Position numbers and translations under genes: made by a program
Notes under the pieces: generated by a model
The model's input: only the letters and a program-made list of their open reading frames with translations
Told to the model about the DNA's origin: nothing
Database searches by the model: none
Shown: in pieces, positions 57,528 to 64,000 of the stretch
Layout of the letters: the number at the start of each line of letters is the position of its first letter
How positions within the stretch are numbered: the first letter of the stretch is position 1
Assembly (NCBI GenBank): GCA_019828565.1
Contig: JAHDYR010000038.1
Location: 62,001-126,000 of the forward strand
Direction of reading: 5' to 3'
DNA length: 64,000 nucleotides
From: Carpediemonas membranifera
Lineage: Eukaryota > Fornicata

Positions 57528-58940
57528 ATGACCAAAACGTATCTAAAAGATACAGGGTTGCGCCAAAACGGGAGCCGTGGCATCTCGGCTAAAATGCGGA
57601 GGATTTTCAAGGCTACCACTTCTTCAACCAATTTGCGCGAACCAATGAACCACTACGAAACAGCAGCAGTGGTCTTCAAGTACAGATATCCGGCCTCAGC
57701 AGTTAGCATATACGGTTCTTGGAACCACAAGAGCCAGACACCGCTTCACTTCAATCCAAAGCTGAATTGCTTCATTGGATCCGTAGAAATTCCTATTGGG
57801 AGTTACCATTTCGTGTTCAACGTCGACAACCAGATCATCCTTCTTGGTGAGTACAAAGTAGTGTATTGGGAGCACAAGAAACTCCACCCTCTCACAATCA
57901 CCCGCAACGAGACCGCCATGCCTCAAGTAGACGCCGAGACACTGCTTATGGCGTACTCTAGACCCATACACGAGCCCGAAAACCTTCCAGTTACAAACTT
58001 TGCGCCTCTTTCGCCAACCCACCAAGCCTATCGACCCAGCGGTCTTGCCCGCGTCGTAAGACAGATGGATTCCTTGGACGTGAAACCAATCGCCGCAGAC
58101 ACTGAAGAGGACCCGTTCCAAGACTTCTACGAGGCTCACCTCGCTGCAGCGAAGGCCGACATCGCGAACCCAGCCACCGCCCAGGCATTCCTAGACGCAC
58201 TGAAGCAGTGCGTAGATACGAAACAGTATGACGTCCAACTGGTCGGGTCGGCAGCATACGGTCTGCTGAAGAAGACCGGCGTCATCGACATCACCATCGA
58301 GTCACTCGCGGGGCAGATCTCCCCCACCCTCGCCGTTGAGCTGGCCGCCACGCTACAGGATAAGCTCGGCTTCTTCGGCTTTGATGTGACAGTCGAAGTG
58401 GCCTCCCGCAAGGCAGGCTGTAACTGGGCAGGCCTTAAAGTGCTCAAGCAGGACGGCACAACGCTTGCCAAGGTCTTCTGGTCATCCAGCTCGAACCTGA
58501 AGCTCTCACAAGCCCACCACCTGCACGAGTTGATGGACTCAAGCGCTGTGGTCCGAGATGCGGTGACAGCCATGGTCCATATGACTCAATCAGTCATCAA
58601 ATGCTCATCATTCTTCAACATAGTCATATCCGTATCGCTGCTCAGATATTTAGATATTGTGGAGCCATCTTACCTCGACTGCAAGGAGGTGACAGTCGAC
58701 TGCCACTGTGAGACCGGGCTTGACCTCTTTGTCATGATGCACCGTGCGCTGCTTGACCACATCCGGGACCGAGCCCCGCTGACCACGTTTGAGTGCGAGG
58801 AGACAGTCAACCACACCCAGGATGTGCGGTATTTCTCGGCCGCCAAGCCTTTATTCAGCATTACTTTCTGGAATCGGGTGAAGATTGCCCAGACGGCTGA
58901 GAAGGTCGGGCAGGCCGTGCCGTTTGTTTCAAAGTCATAG
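57528..58940 (+). CDS. CBM48 (AMPK-type glycogen-binding) domain fused to a nucleotidyltransferase-like domain
   Basis: 470 aa from ATG 57528 (a later ATG at 57594 is also possible). Residues ~45-100: AVVFKYRYPASAVSIYGSWNHKSQTPLHFNP...GSVEIPIGSYHFVFNVDNQIIL, the AMPK-beta/CBM48 pattern. Residues ~235-265: VQLVGSAAYGLLKKTGVIDITIES, matching the G-S-x-x-x-G ... D-I-D of Pol-beta-type nucleotidyltransferases. The second Asp pair is changed (D-I-T), so catalysis is doubtful. A PAP/TUTase-like helical part follows (SQAHHLHELMDSSAVVRDAVTAMVHM ... VSLLRYLDIVEPSYLDC). It overlaps the end of the upstream gene only in its non-ATG extension. Confidence 0.6.
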   Translation: MTKTYLKDTGLRQNGSRGISAKMRRIFKATTSSTNLREPMNHYETAAVVFKYRYPASAVSIYGSWNHKSQTPLHFNPKLNCFIGSVEIPIGSYHFVFNVDNQIILLGEYKVVYWEHKKLHPLTITRNETAMPQVDAETLLMAYSRPIHEPENLPVTNFAPLSPTHQAYRPSGLARVVRQMDSLDVKPIAADTEEDPFQDFYEAHLAAAKADIANPATAQAFLDALKQCVDTKQYDVQLVGSAAYGLLKKTGVIDITIESLAGQISPTLAVELAATLQDKLGFFGFDVTVEVASRKAGCNWAGLKVLKQDGTTLAKVFWSSSSNLKLSQAHHLHELMDSSAVVRDAVTAMVHMTQSVIKCSSFFNIVISVSLLRYLDIVEPSYLDCKEVTVDCHCETGLDLFVMMHRALLDHIRDRAPLTTFECEETVNHTQDVRYFSAAKPLFSITFWNRVKIAQTAEKVGQAVPFVSKS

Positions 58941-59161
58941 ATATGTATTCAAAAGTTTAAAATTGTAGTTTTAGGTTGGCTGGGAGCTTTAGTTTGATTA
59001 GGGCACTTGTATGCAGAATCCCACAGCCATCGCGGGCGTTTAATCGTCGCAGACGGACCCAGCTCCACCTCAAACATCTATCACACATCTCCTCCGCTTC
59101 AAGCTGCTTCATTATGTCGAAGTGTGACGTCAGCAGACTCGTCGGCATGAAGGGCGCATGC

Positions 59162-59540
59162 CTACTCAGCAGCGATGCGGGACAGCGTAATAAAGTCCTT
59201 GGCGGTCTCATACATGGTGATACCGGGCCTGTCGTGGCCGTAGTGAGTCACCTTCTGCGCCTTGGCGATAATTTCGTTGTCGCGCCGAACGAAGACTATG
59301 TGAGCATGATCATGGTGCGGTGAACAAACACGTGTAGCCTTCTGGGGCATCGATCTCACGTCCAACAAGCTTCCGCCCGTGCAGAGTGTTGGTTGTGTCT
59401 CCAGTTTGCTCGTCCTTCTTGGGCACGAAGAACGTGGAGACCTCGGCTTCGCTTGAGGCGGACGCGTCGCATGGTACGCAACTAAGGCGTACTTCACTCA
59501 CAGTTCTCGCCTGTGAAAGCTCAACAGTCGAAAGCGTCAT
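59162..59540 (-). CDS. RNase H2 subunit C (non-catalytic), two exons
   Basis: Exons 59540-59330 and 59295-59162; 345 nt, 114 aa, start ATG 59540. VRLSCVPCDASASS, STFFVPKKD, LHGRKLVGREIDAPEGYT and, after the intron, FFVRRDNE...VTHYGHDRPGITMYETAKDFITLSRIA follow the family order: L-x-P-C, yF-P, (F/L)-x-G-R-x-L-x-G, P-x-G-Y, then W/Y-x3-x-P and a final helix. The protein supports RNase H2, which removes ribonucleotides and RNA:DNA hybrids in the nucleus. It is shorter than human subunit C (about 164 aa). A plus-strand ORF across it is a shadow. Confidence 0.65.
59296..59329 (-). other. Spliceosomal intron, 34 nt, in the RNase H2C gene
   Basis: Minus strand GTTTGT...CTCACATAG. Same 5' site as the SET-gene intron. 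Removal joins phase 1 and links two halves of the RNase H2C domain that lie in different frames. Confidence 0.7.
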
Positions 59541-59635
59541 TGTTTTACGTTTCTGCGCCACAATGAAAGTGCAGAAGGCGTTTACAAATTTATCCGTGTC
59601 TATATGAAGAAGATATGCTGCAGCTTTGGGCCGGG

Positions 59636-60960
59636 CTAGCCGACCCCCCGTCCCGCAGCGACTGGTTGGGCAAGATAAAGAGGGTTGTTATGGCGAATGT
59701 ACAGGTTGGCACCCCACGGGGAGAGACAGATGACGATGACGTCCACGTCGTAGTCGCTGTACTGGTCGACCTTCTTCTGTATCATCGCGGGGGACGTGTT
59801 CTTCCCGACTGTGAACTCGATGACGACTGGCCTGCCGTCGCGGATTAAGGGGTCGAAAATGAGGATATCCGCCCATCTGTCCGGGACCTTCCTGGCGATG
59901 GCTGCGATCCTCCTGGGCACTACGAGTCCCTCCGAGATGAGCCTTTGGAGTTCTAGTTGCGCCATCTTTGCCTCAAAAGCCTCATCTTTGAGGAAGCCGT
60001 CGTCGAGCGGCACCTCTTTCTCAACGTAGGGCGTGATTGTGAGCATGAGATCTAAGACGCCTAGTTTCATGAGGTTGTGCCGCTCCGTCCACGATTTCTT
60101 CCTCCATGGGAAGTACTGCTTCTCGTTGCAAACCAGGCAATGATCAAGCCATGCCCTGCTATCCCGGACCGTTTTGCGGCAGAATGGGCACGCGAAGTCA
60201 TCGTCCTGACGCACTGCTACCGGAAGACCGGGCATTGGCGGTCCGTTCAACGACATGCGAAGGCCTGAGATGGCTGCTGCCGCGCTGGTGTAGTTGTCGT
60301 CTGCCGGGAGGGACATCAAGGTCCTCACCATTACCGCCTCCGGTGGCTCGGGGGCCGCAGCATTCGGATACCGGGCGCGATATAGCCGTTTGGAGAGGGT
60401 CGCCTGGTTCGCGTCCGGTGCAGGCTCAAGTTGGTCAGTAGCGAGGCGCGCCACTATGGTGAGAGGGTGGGCCGGTGGCTTGAGGCTCTGCCACATGTCA
60501 GCCGCAACGTGCGCGTACTCGGGGTCGTGCTCGTGAATGCGGAGGAGGTCACTCCGGCAGCCTGCGAAGGCCGCGTACCACTGGTCCATGGGGTGTTTGA
60601 CCCCCCATCCGCATCCGTCTGGTTTGGCAAAGACCGAGGCGTAACATGCGCTGTCTGCCTCCTGTGCCGAGAGCCCGACAATCACTGTGGCTGTCGAACT
60701 GCCCGGGTAGCCAGACTGAGTCCCCGATCGTCGTCTCCGGTTTCAGGTGATCCAAGGCCATCCGCGCAAGACGTTTGGCGGCCAGAATGTAGAACGGCTC
60801 GCCGACGCCCAGGGGCCTGACGCCTCCCGAGTCTTTGGGGAGCAGCGAGAGGTATCCCTGCGTCAGGGTGCCGCACGATGGGTCGCCCCGCATGATTTTT
60901 GACACAACAAAGGCCACCAGCTCGTGGGCCTGCCTGTCCGCCGTCGTTGGCGCTGACTCA
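59636..60960 (-). pseudogene. RLE LINE remnant with internal deletion
   Basis: The 5' part (60960-60700) encodes RT finger sequence GYLSLLPKDSGGVRPLGVGEPFYILAAKRLARMAL. It then jumps to the C-terminal part (60685-59636). There CPFCRKTVRDSRAWLDHCLVC, WTERHN, and DRWADILIFDP...GRPVVIEFTVGKN...KKVDQYSDYDVDVIVI make up a zinc site plus PD-(D/E)XK core. The RT palm (catalytic Asp and YxDD) is absent. The RHN and PD-(D/E)XK layout matches the element at 37625-41549, but the sequence is diverged, so it is another family. Confidence 0.75.
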
Positions 60961-61294
60961 TGGTATCTGCCGGGTGTTTACGTGGGGTTCATGTAAAGAA
61001 GGCTAAGGTTGTCAACCCCCTGGGATGAACTCCAGAGCCAGCCATCGAAAGTACACCTATTAAATACGTGAAGAAAGAGAGTCGCACCCACAGTCAGCTG
61101 AACTGACCCGACCTGTCGCTGAGGACGATGTCTGGACCCGCGCCAAGCTGAAGCCAAGTCCGCACAAGGCAGGACGGGGGTCATTTGTACCGGCGACAGC
61201 CCTCCAGGAGCCCATGTACATAATACTTGTTACATACACTCGCACACATGTGAACGGTTCCACGAAAATCAGCTTTATCCGAATAGAATGATCC
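60961..61294. other. Intergenic region
   Basis: It lies between the RLE LINE remnant and the 3' end of the WD40 gene. Short frames of 67-68 codons occur on the minus strand (60978-61263) but look non-coding; nothing else is seen. Confidence 0.5.
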
Positions 61295-62440
61295 TCACGC
61301 CAAGTCCATCACCCCGAACCCGAGTCTGTTTGCCTCGTTCACGGACCCCATGTACAACCGCTGCTCCTGAGCAACAAAGAAGGAATCTCCGGTTGGCCCC
61401 CAGCAACTGCCGCACGTCTCGCCAAACTGGTCACGGGCGACAGAGACGATCTGCCGCTTAATTATTGGAAGCTCGTGACTTACGCTCAGACCGCGAGCAA
61501 TGTCCTTGAAAGGCCGCACGTCCACAATCTCTGCCACCCGATCGTGTTCTCCCACGAGAAGCAAATTATATTCCTTATTGGGGGAGAACTTCAAGGACCT
61601 CACAGCACCGTGCGAGGAGTGCTGGGTCGACTGAATAACTACCAGAGGGCTCGGTGTCGACTCCCGTAACACCTCGGCAACACTAAAGAGGTGCGTGTAC
61701 CCGTTCTGTGTTCCCACGGCTAGTAGGATGCCGTCTGGGCTGAAGTCTGCGGCCACAGAGACATCGTCATGGATCCTAACGCCCGGGATCTTGGTGTTAA
61801 ACTGCCTGACCCTGGACAGACTGGTGTGGGCGTCGTTGATCTTGTACAGCACCACCTCCTCGGAGTCACCCACCACTAGGACGTACTTGCCGTCTGGGGA
61901 GCCTGTGATGTAGTTAGCTGGAACATGGTGAACTTTCCTCGTTACATATTCGGCCCTTCCCTCGCTCGGGAGGATTCGGTAGACTCGAACGGACTTATCA
62001 TTGCTACACGTGTACAGGAAAGTATCCTCCCCGTGCTGGATGAGTGCTACGTTGTTCACCGTCTGAGATCCGATGTCCGTGATGTGGATGAGGGGGGCCT
62101 GTCCCTCTGACTCAACGTCATAAATGTCCACCACGCCCGCATGCCCACCGACAGCTAGGAGGTGGCCTGCGGTGTCTATGGTGGTGGGGGCCCAGCCGAG
62201 CTCGAAGCGCTGGGCTGAGCGGGCGTTGGGCTGGCCAACAGGGCCAAAGCGGTTGATGTAGTCGAAACGAGTGCCGTCATGAGTTTCAGAGGATGATACT
62301 GTCCATAAGTACACATCTTCGTTAACCTTGGCGCATTTGACGAGGTCCCGGAGCTGCCAGTGTTGGATTCGCGTGGAATGGAGCGCATGTGGCCGTTCTT
62401 TGACCATGAATGAGCTCTTAACTTCAGGAATGGCTTCCAT
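61295..62440 (-). CDS. WD40 repeat protein, DUF2415-like
   Basis: 381 aa from ATG 62440. Beta-propeller blades are recognisable: HLLAVGGHAGVVDIYDVES, FLYTCSNDKSVRVYRI, YVLVVGDSEEVVLYKI, ILLAVGTQNGYTHLFSV, HGAVRSLKFSPNKEYNLLLVGEHDRVAEIVDVR. The last resembles the DUF2415 segment of fungal WD40 proteins (D-L-L ... E-H ... V-x-D-x-R). The N-terminus HWQLRDLVKCAKVNEDVYLW also fits that group. The function is unknown; propellers of this type usually serve as scaffolds. Confidence 0.7.
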   Translation of the reverse strand: MEAIPEVKSSFMVKERPHALHSTRIQHWQLRDLVKCAKVNEDVYLWTVSSSETHDGTRFDYINRFGPVGQPNARSAQRFELGWAPTTIDTAGHLLAVGGHAGVVDIYDVESEGQAPLIHITDIGSQTVNNVALIQHGEDTFLYTCSNDKSVRVYRILPSEGRAEYVTRKVHHVPANYITGSPDGKYVLVVGDSEEVVLYKINDAHTSLSRVRQFNTKIPGVRIHDDVSVAADFSPDGILLAVGTQNGYTHLFSVAEVLRESTPSPLVVIQSTQHSSHGAVRSLKFSPNKEYNLLLVGEHDRVAEIVDVRPFKDIARGLSVSHELPIIKRQIVSVARDQFGETCGSCWGPTGDSFFVAQEQRLYMGSVNEANRLGFGVMDLA

Positions 62441-62595
62441 TCGTGTGTATATTTCTTGTCATTGCAAGATTAGAACGCCAATTAGTAGATTAAGGCAGAG
62501 GGTGTCATCATCACGGCATGACAGGCGATTTACGGTCCACGTAAACACGGCTATGGCTCAATATGAAGGCATCAGGTAATTCTACTAGAAACAAC

Positions 62596-63054
62596 TCACT
62601 TGGCCCACCTCGTGTCTCCCTTGTACTTGGCAATAAGCGCCTTTCTCGTCACCAATGGGCTCTGGAAAGCGGGAGACGCCAGCTCGTCGAGATCATCACA
62701 ATATTGGCGCCCGAAGTCTGTCATGAGGTATGGAAGGCCGCCAAAGATCATGTCGTGAGGGTGAGATGCCGGGGTTTTGGGGAAACGGCGACGATCGCGG
62801 ACCCTGGTCGTGGAGGCGACAACAATGGGAGTGTCGCTTGTCTTCTTTGGTGTAGATCGCATAACTGGTGACTTCGTTGTGCTTTCAGCTTTCCTTTTGT
62901 TCACAGTTTCTGAAGGAACCGATGCACGGACAGGAGATTCTGAAGAATCGATCAGTTGTCCTACATTGGACTCATACATCTCCCTGTATGCCAAAACAAG
63001 CTTATTATACCCATAAACTAGACCGCTAAGCCTCTCCACCGACGATGGCGACAT
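62596..63054 (-). CDS. Hypothetical protein (152 aa)
   Basis: A complete ORF from ATG 63054. A short helical N-terminus (RLSGLVYGYNKLVLAYREMYES) precedes a Ser/Thr/Lys-rich disordered middle (KRKAESTTKSPVMRSTPKK) and a conserved-looking aromatic C-terminus (DMIFGGLPYLMTDFGRQYCDDLDELA). The middle has S/T-P sites typical of CDK targets. No family was recognised. Confidence 0.55.
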   Translation of the reverse strand: MSPSSVERLSGLVYGYNKLVLAYREMYESNVGQLIDSSESPVRASVPSETVNKRKAESTTKSPVMRSTPKKTSDTPIVVASTTRVRDRRRFPKTPASHPHDMIFGGLPYLMTDFGRQYCDDLDELASPAFQSPLVTRKALIAKYKGDTRWAK

Positions 63055-63239
63055 ATGAGCGGCGAGTTCAAATTCTCTAACATAAAGTGCGAATGACCAA
63101 TTGCCCCTATACAGTCTGTCTCTGGCACCAGAACTTGTTGCATTGCAGTCAACCGTGCTCTATTTACCAGCTAACCCCAGCATTCCTCCAGTATTGCCCG
63201 ACCAGGGCAATCTAATACATCCACTGCTTGCCTGCATGC

Positions 63240-63883
63240 TCAGTACGGCTCCGTCCCAGGGCTGTCATAGGGATCTGCCGGCGCACTCTTCTTGGGCCGC
63301 CGCTTCGCCGCAGTAGCACTGTTGCTGACTGGAGCACCGGCCTCACTTGCAGAAGCTGCTGCGGGAGCGGGCCCTTTCACCCCCTGCATGTCCGCAATCA
63401 GCGCCTCAGCCTGCTCGTTGCTCCTCATATGCTTTGTCTTAAGGTGGACCTTCATATTAGCGACGGCCTTTGTGCGATAGTCGCAATCCTTCATCGGACA
63501 AGCGAGCCTGGCTTTAGCCGTGGCCCCATCAGCATGGACGGACTTGAAGTGAGTCTTGAGGTTCCTGAAGTACTTGTGGCAGAAGGTGCAGTAGAACTTT
63601 GACTGAATGTCCTCGTTCATGCGTTCAATCTGGTCGAAATGCTCTTTCGCCACATGGATGGCGAGGAGGTAGAAGGGGGCATCGCATATATCGCACCAGT
63701 ACTGCTCGTAACCGTCGTTACGCTCGCAAACCTCGGGATGCTTCTCCATGAAGTGTTTCTTGAGATATACTGGAAATGATGCCTCAAAACTGAGTGAGGG
63801 CTGTTGAATGTTGCTTACCTGCAGTGAGGACAGTTCAAATTCTTCTTATTACTCTTCTCTGAGTCAATTGGCGTTTCGGCCAT
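63240..63883 (-). CDS. C2H2 zinc-finger protein, two exons
   Basis: Exons 63883-63819 and 63789-63240; 615 nt, 204 aa, start ATG 63883. The intron restores a canonical first finger, C-x2-C-x12-H-x4-H (NCPHC...LKKHFMEKH), split across the exons. Further fingers: WCDICDAPFYLLAIHVAKEH, YCTFCHKYFRNLKTHFKSVH, CPMKDCDYRTKAVANMKVHLKTKH. A disordered Ala/Pro-rich tail with KRRPKK (possible NLS) ends the protein. DNA or RNA binding is likely. The longer uninterrupted ORF starting at 63749 would lose the first finger. Confidence 0.75.
63790..63818 (-). other. Spliceosomal intron, 29 nt
   Basis: Minus strand GTAAGC...CTCACTCAG, the shortest intron here. Splicing in phase 2 produces a perfect C2H2 finger and a total CDS divisible by three. 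The 3' site lacks the ACACAG of most others. Confidence 0.72.
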
Positions 63884-64000
63884 CGTTGCGCAAATCTGAC
63901 TTTTCGTGGACGACCCCGAAGACACACTTCATGCCTAGCGTGTTACGGGCATTCACGTGTTCCGCCCTGTTCTCGCTCATTTCTCACTTTCCAAAGTCAG

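Noticed and set aside
58976-59323. 115-codon plus-strand ORF
   Set aside because: It overlaps the RNase H2C exons, whose domain order and intron support the minus strand.
1-64000. CRISPR arrays, bacterial operons, Shine-Dalgarno sites or a prophage
   Set aside because: No regularly spaced repeats; spliceosomal introns, a Pol III tRNA gene and eukaryotic gene families exclude a bacterial source.

Overview
The window is nuclear DNA of a unicellular eukaryote. The evidence is a tRNA-Ala gene with internal Pol III boxes, no encoded CCA and a T-run terminator; spliceosomal introns; non-operonic genes on both strands; and SET, PHD, U-box, cyclin, kinase and WD40 proteins. Homologues of DRC11/IQCA, FAM221 and a C1a-32/CLAMP-like protein point to a flagellated protist. 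Six introns supported by reading-frame restoration are only 29-37 nt long. Most end in a TTACACAG-like 3' end and start GTWTGT or similar. This resembles the fused branch-point/3' splice site of metamonads, so I suspect an intron-poor free-living metamonad (Carpediemonas-like); that placement is inference.

Layout. (1) 1-14.5 kb: an accessory island of lineage-specific genes: a possible OTU-like protein, two SET proteins, a protein with a caspase-like His/Cys pattern, a PHD protein, a HEPN-motif protein, a kinase and several unrecognised genes. Three genes are followed by near-identical 374-463 bp tails containing hairpins. Several of these genes carry one-base frameshifts, often at homopolymers, so decay and assembly error cannot be separated here. 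(2) 14.5-16.6 kb: sparse DNA and a broken intron-containing gene that runs into a 100-N scaffold gap (16635-16734). (3) 16.7-28.2 kb, minus strand: two diverged copies of a LINE. Its ORF1 carries a DEDDh exonuclease domain with Maelstrom-like C-x2-H / H-C-x-L-A-D residues; its ORF2 has an AP endonuclease and the start of a reverse transcriptase. (4) 28.2-37.5 kb: two nearly identical Ngaro/DIRS-type tyrosine-recombinase retrotransposons. The first is 5'-truncated and split by a Ty3/gypsy chromovirus with 53-bp LTRs and a 5-bp target-site duplication. The second is complete, with split direct repeats A1...B1-A2-B2. (5) 37.55-44.1 kb: tRNA-Ala(AGC), a restriction-like-endonuclease LINE, a second Ty3 fragment and LINE scraps joined like filler DNA. 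(6) 44.1-64 kb: gene-dense host DNA: coiled-coil protein, FAM221, cyclin, U-box protein, coiled-coil protein, DRC11, a broken FG-GAP/Cys-rich receptor-like gene, C1a-32-like protein, a CBM48-nucleotidyltransferase, RNase H2 subunit C, a remnant of an RLE LINE, a WD40/DUF2415 protein, an unknown protein and a C2H2 zinc-finger protein.

The 45-59 kb block is enriched in axoneme/cilium genes. The 16.7-44 kb block is a retroelement nest around a tRNA gene. The most novel items are the Maelstrom-like exonuclease inside a LINE ORF1, the chromovirus with 53-bp LTRs, the Ngaro element whose two large ORFs start at the overlapping ATGs of an ATGCATG, and the gene cassettes with hairpin tails in the first 12 kb.
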